From UBA947 sp031550975 (GTDB taxonomy: Bacteria > Cyanobacteriota > Vampirovibrionia > Gastranaerophilales > Gastranaerophilaceae), in the NCBI GenBank assembly GCA_031550975.1, contig JAVBOC010000013.1, positions 1 through 64,000 on the forward strand: a DNA stretch of 64,000 bases, read 5' to 3'. Below are positions 33,185 to 41,242 of this stretch, one piece after another; position 1 is the first letter of the stretch, and each line of letters opens with the position of its first letter. Below the pieces are notes generated by a model. The model made no database searches. It was not told the origin of the DNA and saw nothing but the letters and a program-made list of their open reading frames with translations. The position numbers were made by a program, and so were the translations under genes.

Positions 33185-34768
33185 ATGTCAGAAACACTGG
33201 AATACATAAAACAAGCTTTTGAACTAAAATCGCAAAACTGCTACAAGCAGGCTGTTGAGATGCTTTATAAGGCGTTGGAACTCGAGAGCGAAAACACAGA
33301 AATCCTCTCACAATTGGGTGAAACTTATTACCTGATGCAAAATTATGAGCGCGCAGTACAGTTCTTAGAAAAAGTCCTAAACCAAGACCCAAGCCATGTT
33401 GAGAGTCTTAAATTGCTCGGAAAAATTTATTTGGCACAGCAAAAATACTCCAAGGCATTGAGTTATGCGCAAAAAGTTTATGAGTTAGAGGAAAACTCGC
33501 AAAATCTCGCCGGTTTAATTAATATCCTATCAAAACTCGGAAAGCTTGAGGAGATAAGTAAATTCGACCCGCAAGGGGTGGTTTATGAATACGCAAAAGC
33601 GTTTTACGACAACAGCGAGCTGGAGTTAGCAAAAGAAATTGCAGAAAAAGCGGGGGGTAAATATCAGGGCAACCCTGAAGACAACGACTATGACGCGCGC
33701 ATAACTTTGCTTTTAGGCAAAATTTATTTTGATATGGGTGAGTTTGAAAAGTCGCGTGAGACTTTTGATAATTTGAACAAAAACACAGACAACCCGGAAG
33801 TCTTAAATTTCATCGGCCTTTTTGCGCTTGAGGATATGAAATTTATTGAGGCTATCAAGGCGTTTTCAAAAGCTGTACACATTGATAAGCAAAACGCGGT
33901 TTATTTTTATAACCTCGGAAACGCTTATTTCTACAACGGCTGGCTGGCTGAAGCTACAAAATCCTATATCCAAGCGGCTTGTCTTGCGCCGGAAAATATG
34001 GATTATCGCTATTCTCTGGCGTATTTGTATTACGAAGCCAAGCAGTTTGATAAGGCGAATAATGAAGTGGAATTTATTCTATCTAACCAGCCTGACCACC
34101 CGCAAACCCACGTGTTACGTGCGTTGTTGAAATTAGAGAAAAAGGATTTCCTTGGTGCGCAGCGCGATTTAGAGAAAAATATTGAAGCGGGTTACGAGGA
34201 TGATTTTACGTTGACGTCGTTAGCAAAAATTTATTTGGAATTAAATTTGCCTGTTAAAGCGCGCGAGATTATTGAAAAAGTTATTGCAAAAAATCCGCAA
34301 AATCTCAATTATAACTGCACTTTAGCAGAAATTTATATCAAAGAAAAAAATTATGAAAAGGCGCTCGAAATTGCGGACAAAGTTATTAAAGAAAACGAAA
34401 ACTTTATCGCCGCATATATTACAGGCGCTCAAGCAGCATTTGAGATGAACGATTTGGACAAGGTAAAATTCTACGCGCAGAGCGCGATTTCGCTCGATAT
34501 GAATTATCCTGAAGGCTATTATTACCTTGCGCTTGTACGCTACAAACAAAACGATTTGGAAGAAGCGGTTGAGTGCATGAAACGTGCAATTACGGCTGAC
34601 CCGACGTGTGCGAAGTATTACGCGGATTTAGCACAAATCTATAAGTCCGCGGATGAGATTAAGCTCGCGCTGGATTACATAAAAGAAGCTGTGAGTATTG
34701 ATAACGCGACTGAATATAAGGTCTTATACACCGAACTTGCTGCTCTAAGCAGAAAAAGGGATAAATAA
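33185..34768 (+). CDS. Tetratricopeptide-repeat protein
   Basis: 527 residues made almost entirely of about 13-14 TPR units (for example AVEMLYKALELESENTEIL, AIKAFSKAVHIDKQNAVYF, AVECMKRAITADPTCAKYY). No signal peptide or catalytic motif. TPR superhelices are protein-interaction scaffolds. It starts in the base after the stop of the FtsB/DivIC-like gene, so it is co-transcribed and may serve division or envelope assembly (inference). Confidence 0.88.
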   Translation: MSETLEYIKQAFELKSQNCYKQAVEMLYKALELESENTEILSQLGETYYLMQNYERAVQFLEKVLNQDPSHVESLKLLGKIYLAQQKYSKALSYAQKVYELEENSQNLAGLINILSKLGKLEEISKFDPQGVVYEYAKAFYDNSELELAKEIAEKAGGKYQGNPEDNDYDARITLLLGKIYFDMGEFEKSRETFDNLNKNTDNPEVLNFIGLFALEDMKFIEAIKAFSKAVHIDKQNAVYFYNLGNAYFYNGWLAEATKSYIQAACLAPENMDYRYSLAYLYYEAKQFDKANNEVEFILSNQPDHPQTHVLRALLKLEKKDFLGAQRDLEKNIEAGYEDDFTLTSLAKIYLELNLPVKAREIIEKVIAKNPQNLNYNCTLAEIYIKEKNYEKALEIADKVIKENENFIAAYITGAQAAFEMNDLDKVKFYAQSAISLDMNYPEGYYYLALVRYKQNDLEEAVECMKRAITADPTCAKYYADLAQIYKSADEIKLALDYIKEAVSIDNATEYKVLYTELAALSRKRDK

Positions 34769-34773
34769 TAATT

Positions 34774-34803
34774 AGTCATTGCAGGCGATAGCGAAGCAAT
34801 CTA
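34774..34803. repeat. Short palindromic repeat (GTCATTGC...GCAATCTA type)
   Basis: TCATTGCAGGCGATAGCGAAGCAATCTAG: inverted ATTGC/GCAAT ends with the GCGAAG core also seen in family C elements. Confidence 0.5.
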
Positions 34804-34865
34804 GTCAAAATTTCTCTGTTATCTTTTTTAATTCTTGCAAAATAAATGGCGTTTGTTATTCTCCT

Positions 34866-35289
34866 CCTGTCATTCCGAACTTGTTTCGGAATCTTCCACC
34901 GAAACGATTTGAGAACACCGTCATGCTATAATAGTTAAATGCAAAAAGAACACAAATATTATGTCTATATCATAACAAACTATGAACAAACAATCTTTTA
35001 TATCGGGGTAACAAATAATATTGCAAATCGCATGATGTATCATGGCGAGAAAATAAACGAGAAAAGTTTTAGTGCAAAATACCATTTGGACAGGCTAATA
35101 TACTATGAAGAGTATACAAATGTTAACGATGCTATAACAAGAGAAAAACAATTAAAAAATTGGCACAGAGATTGGAAAATCAATTTAGTAAAAGAGATGA
35201 ATCCTGAAATGCGCGACCTGTGGGAAAACGCATAGGACATTTGTTATACTCCACGATGGAAGATCCCGAAACAAGTTCGGGATGACAGG
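34866..35289. mobile_element. Family C element enclosing a GIY-YIG gene
   Basis: Left arm CCTGTCATTCCGAACTTGTT...TCTTCCA (34866-34898) and right arm, inverted, TGGAAGATCCCGAAAC...GGATGACAGG (35257-35289), differing at only a few positions. Each arm is itself a hairpin (CCGAA/TTCGG). Everything between is the GIY-YIG gene and its promoter. The layout parallels the family A unit carrying a four-helix-bundle gene at 25751. Confidence 0.6.
34939..35235 (+). CDS. GIY-YIG nuclease-domain protein (UPF0213/YhbQ-like)
   Basis: 98 residues. The GIY-YIG core reads YYVYIITN...FYIGVTNNIANRM, with the catalytic Arg at residue 31 and Glu in REKQLKNWHRDWKI near residue 69. Single-domain proteins of this type are widespread; their cellular role is unsettled, though the fold cuts DNA. 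TATAAT ends 6 nt before the ATG: leaderless. The gene is bounded by inverted family C arms, so it may be cargo or a mobility factor of that repeat. Confidence 0.9.
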   Translation: MQKEHKYYVYIITNYEQTIFYIGVTNNIANRMMYHGEKINEKSFSAKYHLDRLIYYEEYTNVNDAITREKQLKNWHRDWKINLVKEMNPEMRDLWENA

Positions 35290-35431
35290 GAGGTTAGCAA
35301 TCATGCTGAATCACCAGGTAGGGACATAGAGTCCAGCCGCAAGTTGCTTTCAGTCGATTCAGCAGTCAGTTCAGGATGACCGGGAAGTTAGCAACCATGC
35401 TGAAATAAATTCATGATGACAAGGGGGTTGT
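35290..35431. repeat. Tandem family C palindromes
   Basis: Two successive units with GGAGGTTAGCAATCATGCTGAA and GGGAAGTTAGCAACCATGCTGAA cores (given in part), separated by CAGTTCAGGATGACC and ending TTCATGATGACAAG. The intergenic stretch 35236-35447 is otherwise empty. Confidence 0.6.
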
Positions 35432-35447
35432 AATAATTTGTCAAAAT

Positions 35448-35475
35448 TTGTCTTTTTTAAAAATATGATTATACT
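35448..35475 (+). promoter_or_regulatory. Promoter of the exported HExxH protein
   Basis: TTGTCT, 16 nt, TATACT. The next ATG is 6 nt after the -10 and opens a 22-codon ORF that ends 7 nt before the main start codon. Confidence 0.55.
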
Positions 35476-35481
35476 GTTAAT

Positions 35482-35550
35482 ATGGGCGTGAGCCGGAGTG
35501 GAGTGGTAAACATTCCGATTACAGCAGTAATTGAAACAAAAGAAGATTGA
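35482..35550 (+). CDS. Candidate leaderless 22-aa leader peptide
   Basis: The ATG, at the predicted mRNA 5' end, opens MGVSRSGVVNIPITAVIETK plus ED and stops at TGA. The stop overlaps the GAGGGA ribosome binding site of the next gene. The layout matches the leaderless mini-ORF at 11155. No homology is claimed. Confidence 0.35.
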   Translation: MGVSRSGVVNIPITAVIETKED

Positions 35551-35557
35551 GGGATTA

Positions 35558-36253
35558 ATGGGATTAAAAGAGAAGTTAACCAGAAAACTGGGTTTAGTAG
35601 CAATGGTTGGGATGTTGGCATTCGCCGGAATGCAAGCGTTTGCGATTGAAGATGTAGCAGGCGCAGTGCCAAAAAGCTACCCGAAAAAATATACGGAAGT
35701 TTATATTAAACAAATTACTCCGGTGTACAAAGTTACAGGCAAAGAAGAGCGGATTTACGTTGCGCTTGATATGTTGAAAGGAACAAACGGAGATTTTTCA
35801 AGAAAAGCGATTTTGGGCGAGAACTTATCTCAACGTCCCGTAAAGATTGAATTTAGGGATTTAGGTGCAATCAACCCTGACTACGCATCTTTCGATGCTC
35901 TTGGTTGGAAAAAAGGTAAACAATTGTTTATCTATATAAACCCGCGTCACAAAGATGCACCCCCGGGAGCGTTAGCGGCATTGCTTTCACACGAGGCGCT
36001 TCACCAGGATGAGTTTAACTCTTTAGCGGAAGAAACTTATGCCTGGACAATGGAAGCGGCTGTCTGGACAGAAATATCAAAACTTTATCCGGAGAGCAAC
36101 GACGAACTTCACCCCTTGGTAAAACGCGAAAACACATTGAGCAGACTTTACGAGCGCGGAAACTACACGGATAAATATATTAAAAAGACGGTTCATACTA
36201 ACGAGGGTTACAAAGATATACCGTCAACTTCACCGGGGTTTGAGGATTTGTAG
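35558..36253 (+). CDS. Exported HExxH metallopeptidase-like protein
   Basis: 231 residues from the ATG with GAGGGA upstream (a TTG 27 nt earlier is rejected). Signal peptide: LGLVAMVGMLAFAGMQAFA, cleavage near residue 29. HEALH (145-149) in LLSHEALHQDEFNSLAEETYAW has the zincin form, and the downstream Glu in AEET could be the third ligand. It is probably a periplasmic or secreted zinc peptidase, substrate unknown. A possible 22-aa leader ORF precedes it. Confidence 0.65.
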   Translation: MGLKEKLTRKLGLVAMVGMLAFAGMQAFAIEDVAGAVPKSYPKKYTEVYIKQITPVYKVTGKEERIYVALDMLKGTNGDFSRKAILGENLSQRPVKIEFRDLGAINPDYASFDALGWKKGKQLFIYINPRHKDAPPGALAALLSHEALHQDEFNSLAEETYAWTMEAAVWTEISKLYPESNDELHPLVKRENTLSRLYERGNYTDKYIKKTVHTNEGYKDIPSTSPGFEDL

Positions 36254-36337
36254 AAAAAAATTAGATGACAGTTGGCAACTTGTAGATTGATCTGCTACTG
36301 CCGGCTGCCATCAACCAAAAAGATGTGAATAATAATT

Positions 36338-36393
36338 AGCGGATGTGATGTAAAAGTTTGTCCGCTTTTTTATATGCTAAATTAACATCCGCT
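36338..36393 (+). terminator. Terminator with a competing alternative hairpin
   Basis: AGCGGA (36338-36343) pairs with TCCGCT (36361-36366) followed by six T: a terminator for the HExxH gene. AGCGGATGT (36338-36346) also pairs perfectly with ACATCCGCT (36385-36393), giving a mutually exclusive 9-bp hairpin. The remaining 36254-36450 sequence includes a GGCAACTTGTAG...TGCCATCAA palindrome-like stretch and no gene. Confidence 0.6.
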
Positions 36394-36450
36394 ATAGAGC
36401 TAATAAAAAAGTATATTGATTATGTTTCTTTCTTGGATTAAATTATTAGA

Positions 36451-37677
36451 ATGAAGAAGTTAAAGTTGATTATCATGATAATTATTGCCCTTATTTTGGT
36501 GGCGCTAAATATTATGCTTTTTACCCCGCAAAGAGCATCTTTTGAGGATATCCCCGAGATGGTCAATCACGACCAGGTTTCGGCTCAAAGGCTCGTTGAC
36601 AAAACCTGGGGTACAATCCGTGATAATTATTATGATTCTTCAATGAACGGACAAATGTGGTACCGTTGGAAAGAACATTATTCTCATAAAATTAAAACCC
36701 CCGAAGATGCTGAAGTAGCGATACAAACGATGCTGGCAAGTCTTGATGACCCTTACTCAAAATTTATGTCAAAGACCGAATATTCTGAACAAAATAGTTC
36801 GATAAGTTCAAAAATCAGCGGTATCGGTGTGAATATCTCGTCAGTTGCGGGGAAAATTGAGATAATCAGTGTGATGGAAGGTACTCCGGCTCAAATTGCA
36901 AACCTGCTTCCAAAAGATATTATTTTGGCAGTTGACGGAAAAGACGTAAGCGGCTTGGCTTTGAGTGAGATTGCTGCATTGGTTCGCGGGCCGGAAAACA
37001 GTTTTGTTACCTTGACGATTATGCGCGACAAGGATAAATTGAGCAAGAAAATTGTGCGCCGTGAGATTAAGATAAAAACCGTAAAAAGCTCCGTTGACAA
37101 GAATATCGGCTATATACAGATAAAAAGTTTTGTCAGCACAACTACTCCGAACGAATTTTTAGAAGCGCTTGAAAAAACAAAAGGAACTCAGGGTTTAATT
37201 ATTGACTTGCGCGGAAACACCGGCGGGTTGTTACCAAACGCTGTTTTTATCGCAAACTTATTTATCCCGGAAGGAAATTTAGTGAGTATAGTCGGGCGCA
37301 ACGGGTTTAGATACGATATTGAAGCACAGGATACAGAACTAGGGATTGATAAACCTGTGGTGGTATTGGTTGACGGCGTTTCAGCAAGCGCCAGCGAGAT
37401 TCTATCTGGTGCACTGAAAGACTACAAAAAAGCCACCCTGCTTGGTACCAAAACCTACGGCAAAGGCATGGTTCAAAAAATCATTCCGCTCCCGAACGAA
37501 ACCGGTTTGAACCTAACTATCGCTAAATACCTCACCCCAAACGGGCATGATATAAACAAAAAAGGGATTTCCCCGGATGTTGAGGTAGAATTACGCCTGA
37601 GTGATATTAAAAATAAAACTGACTCGCAATATAACGCTGCAAAAAATATCCTCGCGCAAATGTGTGTTAAGAAATAA
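36451..37677 (+). CDS. ctpA: C-terminal processing protease, S41A family
   Basis: 408 residues: one N-terminal membrane anchor (about 5-25), a PDZ domain (about 110-195, ISGIGVNISSVAGKIEIISV), and a tail-specific protease domain with catalytic Ser in VDGVSASASEILSGAL (near residue 314) and Lys in GTKTYGKGMVQ (near 339). It processes or degrades envelope proteins at the C-terminus. TTGATT-17-TAAATT ends 6 nt before the ATG, so it is likely leaderless. Confidence 0.93.
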   Translation: MKKLKLIIMIIIALILVALNIMLFTPQRASFEDIPEMVNHDQVSAQRLVDKTWGTIRDNYYDSSMNGQMWYRWKEHYSHKIKTPEDAEVAIQTMLASLDDPYSKFMSKTEYSEQNSSISSKISGIGVNISSVAGKIEIISVMEGTPAQIANLLPKDIILAVDGKDVSGLALSEIAALVRGPENSFVTLTIMRDKDKLSKKIVRREIKIKTVKSSVDKNIGYIQIKSFVSTTTPNEFLEALEKTKGTQGLIIDLRGNTGGLLPNAVFIANLFIPEGNLVSIVGRNGFRYDIEAQDTELGIDKPVVVLVDGVSASASEILSGALKDYKKATLLGTKTYGKGMVQKIIPLPNETGLNLTIAKYLTPNGHDINKKGISPDVEVELRLSDIKNKTDSQYNAAKNILAQMCVKK

Positions 37678-37680
37678 CCT

Positions 37681-37718
37681 TCCGTCATTATGACTCTGAG
37701 TTAGCTTAACATGACGGA
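37681..37718. terminator. Family C palindrome, probable bidirectional terminator
   Basis: TCCGTCAT and ATGACGGA form an 8-bp stem around a 22-nt loop between the convergent ctpA and zinc-ribbon-like genes. T-tracts are weak. Confidence 0.45.
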
Positions 37719-37943
37719 TTAATTATTTTTAAAAATGTTCTTCTTTTCAAAAGCTTCGCGCGAAATTATTTGTCCGCAATTGCGGCAGGCAAGGGTTTCT
37801 CCGCTGCTATCAATTGGCATAAAAATATGCTCTGTGCATTCTTCTTCGACTATTTCGCCGGGTTCAACAATGGGGTTATAGATTTGCGGCTCAACAACTT
37901 TTTTCTTGCGAAACAGCGCAGCTACAAGTTCCAGGATATACAT
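37719..37943 (-). CDS. Small zinc-ribbon-like protein
   Basis: 74 residues. EECTEHIFMP and ACRNCGQIISREAF place C-x2-H and C-x2-C pairs about 20 residues apart, a plausible zinc knuckle. The first ~14 residues are hydrophobic/basic (MYILELVAALFRKKK) and could be an amphipathic membrane tether. Not recognised. The start overlaps the stop of cdd (TAATG), so it is translationally coupled to cytidine deaminase. Confidence 0.6.
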   Translation of the reverse strand: MYILELVAALFRKKKVVEPQIYNPIVEPGEIVEEECTEHIFMPIDSSGETLACRNCGQIISREAFEKKNIFKNN

Positions 37944-38326
37944 TAGAGCTTAAATCCTTCAGGTAAAAGCTCGGCGAGTTTGTATATTTTTTGCCCTTGA
38001 GAGGTGAGTGTTATGACATCCATTCCTTCGGCAGGCTCAAATTCGTGCAAAACTTGTCTGCAAGCGCCGCATGGGGTGCAGTTTTCCATTCTTGGGGAAT
38101 AAATTGCGACTGCTCTAAATTCTCTTTCGCCCTCTAAAATAGCTGCCCCGACTGCATTACGCTCAGCGCAAATGGTCAGTCCATAACTGGCGTTTTCAAA
38201 ATTGCAGCCTGCGAAGGTCTTCCCTGATTTTGTCAAAAGGCAAGCCCCGACAGGAAAATCAGAGTACCTGCAGTAAGCCTTTTCTGAGGCTTCTTTTGCT
38301 ATTTCCATTAATTTATCGTAATTCAT
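37943..38326 (-). CDS. cdd: Cytidine deaminase
   Basis: 127 residues, tetrameric type. Zinc and catalytic motifs are CAERNAVGAAI (C-A-E, near residue 52) and PCGACRQVLHEF (P-C-x2-C, near residue 85). It salvages cytidine and deoxycytidine to uridine forms. TATAAT (38333-38338 on the minus strand) is 6 nt from the ATG: leaderless. It diverges from the exported protein at 38364, whose own leaderless -10 is only 13 bp away. Confidence 0.95.
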   Translation of the reverse strand: MNYDKLMEIAKEASEKAYCRYSDFPVGACLLTKSGKTFAGCNFENASYGLTICAERNAVGAAILEGEREFRAVAIYSPRMENCTPCGACRQVLHEFEPAEGMDVITLTSQGQKIYKLAELLPEGFKL

Positions 38327-38363
38327 AATTGTATTATACCATATTATTGTGTATATTAATAAT

Positions 38364-39050
38364 ATGAAAATACTATTTAAAATTTTCTTGGTGATGTTTT
38401 TGGTTGCACCGCTGGCGCATGCTGATGAGGTGAGCCTTCTTGTGCTGCCTGATGCGACTTTCCCGGATGCGTCAGAAATTATTTCAAAAGACGTTACGAG
38501 TTATTTTAACAAATCCGGTAAGATAAAAGCCCAGACTTTTAATCCGCCGATAAAATACAGAGCGCAAAAGCCCGATTTTATTGCGTACAATAAAGCGGCT
38601 GCTCAAGCAGGTTCAAATTTCGTTTTGGTAATCTCAAGTTACGTTGTCCCTGAAGGCGGCAAAAGAGATATTGCGCGTGGATTTTGGGAAACTAACAGAG
38701 TCGCGGAGGCTTTTGAACTTCAACAGCCGTTTGAACTTGAAACCCGTGCTGTACTTATTGATAACGATATTATTATTTGGAGCAAAACTTACAGAAAAAA
38801 AGTTACAAACAAACAAAATATGTTGCCTCCGGAGGCAACTCAAGTCTTAAAACTTTATTCAAAAGATGTTTTGTCGCAAGATATTGTGCAGAATATAACT
38901 TTGCGCTTCTTCCCAAAATCAATCCATCCGATTGATGTGCCGAATACAGCCGGGGACGGCCCGCCGGTCTTGCGTTTTGACCCGGTGCCGACTACAAGGC
39001 CGCCGTTGACGCCAAGTGACGGCGACGGGGAAATGATGTATAGCATGTAG
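38364..39050 (+). CDS. Exported protein of unknown function
   Basis: 228 residues from the ATG at 38364, 6 nt after TATATT; the in-frame ATG 15 nt earlier is rejected. Signal peptide MKILFKIFLVMFLVAPLAHA. The body looks alpha/beta (LVLPDATFPDASEIIS, FVLVISSYVVPEGGKRD) and the C-terminus is Pro-rich (DPVPTTRPPLTPSDGDG). Not recognised; it superficially resembles periplasmic lipoprotein-associated domains binding envelope partners. Followed by a strong terminator. Confidence 0.6.
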   Translation: MKILFKIFLVMFLVAPLAHADEVSLLVLPDATFPDASEIISKDVTSYFNKSGKIKAQTFNPPIKYRAQKPDFIAYNKAAAQAGSNFVLVISSYVVPEGGKRDIARGFWETNRVAEAFELQQPFELETRAVLIDNDIIIWSKTYRKKVTNKQNMLPPEATQVLKLYSKDVLSQDIVQNITLRFFPKSIHPIDVPNTAGDGPPVLRFDPVPTTRPPLTPSDGDGEMMYSM

Positions 39051-39065
39051 CGATTTATAGCAATA

Positions 39066-39097
39066 AAAAAACCCGGAACTTTTGCTCCGGGTTTTAA
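39066..39097. terminator. Bidirectional rho-independent terminator
   Basis: AAAACCCGGA/TCCGGGTTTT perfect 10-bp stem with 8-nt loop, A-tract left and T-tract right, between convergent genes. Confidence 0.9.
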
Positions 39098-39099
39098 AT

Positions 39100-40395
39100 T
39101 TATTCTTCTTTAGGTCTAGGAACCTTTTTCTTTTGGAAACCCCCCGGCTGTTGGGTGTCATCGGTGGTCTGTTCAGTTTTTTGCGCTGTTTTGTCTTCAG
39201 TGTTTTCTGTCTCGCCTGTTGATTCTGTAACCGCTGCTTCTGCTTTAACCATCGTAGCGTCAGCTGCTAATGACTGCGCATCCCGAACTTGTTCTCTTAC
39301 GGTTGACGCGTCTTCTCGGACAACATTCAGGCTGACACCTAAATCGTTTCCTGTGCTAACAGCTATTTTGTCGGTACTTTTACCGGTGGAATCTGCGCTC
39401 ATTCCTGTGCGCATAGCTCTTATGCCCGTGAAGAAATCTTTACTGTACATCAATCCACTCTTGCGCATCAAATCTTGACCGGTATGTTTAGTTTCTTTGC
39501 CAAAATCTGATGTGTTTTGGGCTGTTTCGGCATGGCCTTGAAGTTCGCCTCTCATGGTGTCGAGTCTGCCTTCTTCGCGTTCGATTTTTTCTTGACCTTT
39601 TTCAGTTATGCTGTCCATTTTTCCGGCAAGTTTTTCAAGTTTTGCGGTTTTTGCAGGATCAACTTCACCGTTGGTTTTATCTTTTTCTATTTGTTTTTTA
39701 AGGTTTTCGATTTCTCTTTTAAGCTCTTCGGCTTTATCTTCAGTTTCCTTCGCGATATCATTGGTCTGAGCTTCTTTTTGAACCATTTCATTCTGCATCA
39801 CAGACATATTAGAAGCCGCGTCTTGTGAGAACCCACGCCATTCGTTGCTTTTATTTGTCATAGCTATGGCCTGATCTCTGAGTGTCATGCCTTCCATTTT
39901 CATGTCGTCTTGAGTCAATTGCGCACCGTTCATATTTGCGCGAGCTTCAGTGTGCTGCTCTGTAGCAGCAAGTTTAGCTTCAGCTTGAGCAAGAATCTTA
40001 TCTTTCATCTCTTGTGGCAAGTCCATTTTTGCTAACTGTGCCTTAAGATCGTCGACATTTTGCTGGGTCGTACCGGTCGTGTTGGCAAGGTTTTCAGCGC
40101 CTGCAACGTTGGTTCTTTTTGCCTGTTCAATGGCTTTTGTGCTGTTTTGAACATCCAAATTCGCCTTTGCCAGCTCTTGTTTTGCTCTAAGTTCAGCTTT
40201 TGCGCCGTCAACGTTATTCGTATTTGTCGCGGCACCTGTTTTTGCGCCCTGTTTTTCATTAAAAATCGACCCGTTTCTGGTAAAGTTAGCGTTTCTTTGC
40301 GTTTGCTGCACGCCTTTTTGAGCCTCCTGCTGACGCAGTTTCGCGGCTTCAAATGCCTTATTTAAATCAGCTATGTTAACGTTGTTTGTGCCCAT
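39100..40395 (-). CDS. Large Ala/Gln/Glu-rich coiled-coil protein, uncharacterised
   Basis: 431 residues. No signal peptide; begins MGTNNVNIADLNKAFEAAKL. Heptad-rich helices with Ala, Gln, Lys and Glu dominate (residues ~60-290, e.g. KAEELKREIENLKKQIEKDK). The C-terminal ~60 residues are Thr/Glu-rich low complexity (ENTEDKTAQKTEQTTDDTQQ) ending in basic KKKVPRPKEE. Not recognised. The Asn-rich start is shared in style with other lineage-specific proteins of the window, suggesting a common secretion or localisation tag (speculation). Confidence 0.6.
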   Translation of the reverse strand: MGTNNVNIADLNKAFEAAKLRQQEAQKGVQQTQRNANFTRNGSIFNEKQGAKTGAATNTNNVDGAKAELRAKQELAKANLDVQNSTKAIEQAKRTNVAGAENLANTTGTTQQNVDDLKAQLAKMDLPQEMKDKILAQAEAKLAATEQHTEARANMNGAQLTQDDMKMEGMTLRDQAIAMTNKSNEWRGFSQDAASNMSVMQNEMVQKEAQTNDIAKETEDKAEELKREIENLKKQIEKDKTNGEVDPAKTAKLEKLAGKMDSITEKGQEKIEREEGRLDTMRGELQGHAETAQNTSDFGKETKHTGQDLMRKSGLMYSKDFFTGIRAMRTGMSADSTGKSTDKIAVSTGNDLGVSLNVVREDASTVREQVRDAQSLAADATMVKAEAAVTESTGETENTEDKTAQKTEQTTDDTQQPGGFQKKKVPRPKEE

Positions 40396-40432
40396 GTCGC
40401 TCTCTAATTTATAAATCTCTCTAAGAATATAA

Positions 40433-40461
40433 ACACCCCAAAAAGGGTGCTATTTCAACAT
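40433..40461 (-). terminator. Weak hairpin after the SpoU methyltransferase gene
   Basis: On the minus strand GCACCC-TTTTT-GGGGTG followed by TTTA. It lies between the methyltransferase stop and the coiled-coil gene start. Confidence 0.4.
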
Positions 40462-40482
40462 GGGTAAGATTTGTTACATTCT

Positions 40483-41214
40483 TTAACAAATTGAATGCAG
40501 GATAATCCCGCAAGAAACGCTGAGATTTAAAGATTCAACTTCACCCGGCATTTCGATTTTAATTTCTTTGGTCGCAAAACTGATTAATTCCTTGCTCAAC
40601 CCCTCTGCTTCACTGCCAAACATCAGCAGCCACGGAGAAGTTGGGGTGAATTCTTTTAGAGTCGTTTTTGCGCGTGGCAGGGTCGCAACTCTCTGGTGAT
40701 GTGCGAATAATTCTTTTAAATCGCTGAAATCTTTAATTTGAACGACCGGCATTTTCCATAAAGTTCCGACCGATGCCCGGATGCATTTGGGGTTATAAAT
40801 ATCTACGCTCTCGCCGTAAAGCACGATCCCATCCACTCCAAACGCCGCGCTGGTACGAAGAATCGTTCCTAAGTTTCCAACATCTTTAATGTTTTCAAGT
40901 AAAACTACTTTTTTGACTTTTGACAGTGCCGATTTGTCATAAATCTTTTGGCGCGCAACAGCCACAATCCGTGGGATTGAATCTGTTGTAGAAATCTTTT
41001 TCATAACAGGTTCGGTCACGACAATGCCATCTGAAGTCGGCTTTTCATCAAGCCAAAAGACATTCTCAAGCTCAATTCCTGCGTTCATCGCACCTTCAAC
41101 CGCCTTAAAACCTTCAAGTAAAAACTTTCCCGATTCATCGCGGTATTTGCGCTGCGCGAGCTTTGCCGTTTCTTTTATTAAATCGTTATTTACGCTGGTA
41201 ATTTTTTCAACCAT
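40483..41214 (-). CDS. SpoU/TrmH-family RNA 2'-O-methyltransferase
   Basis: 243 residues. An N-terminal RNA-binding substrate domain (RKYRDESGKFLLEG) is followed by the SPOUT knot: LLENIKDVGNLGTILRT (motif 1), MFGSEAEGLS (motif 2) and IEMPGEVESLNLSVSCGI (motif 3). It methylates a ribose in rRNA or tRNA; RlmB-like is likely but the target base cannot be assigned. The start codon lies within a run of GGTTGAATGG minirepeats, so the N-terminus may have been shaped by a repeat. 17 nt downstream of the aminopeptidase. Confidence 0.88.
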   Translation of the reverse strand: MVEKITSVNNDLIKETAKLAQRKYRDESGKFLLEGFKAVEGAMNAGIELENVFWLDEKPTSDGIVVTEPVMKKISTTDSIPRIVAVARQKIYDKSALSKVKKVVLLENIKDVGNLGTILRTSAAFGVDGIVLYGESVDIYNPKCIRASVGTLWKMPVVQIKDFSDLKELFAHHQRVATLPRAKTTLKEFTPTSPWLLMFGSEAEGLSKELISFATKEIKIEMPGEVESLNLSVSCGIILHSIC

Positions 41215-41242
41215 TCAGCCATTCAACCTTTCAACATACTCT
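41204..41242. repeat. Family F minirepeat (TTGAATGG units)
   Basis: On the minus strand GTTGAAAGGTTGAATGGCTGAATGG, which also provides the start codon of the methyltransferase. The same units lie in frame in rsgA at 1836-1866. Confidence 0.55.
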
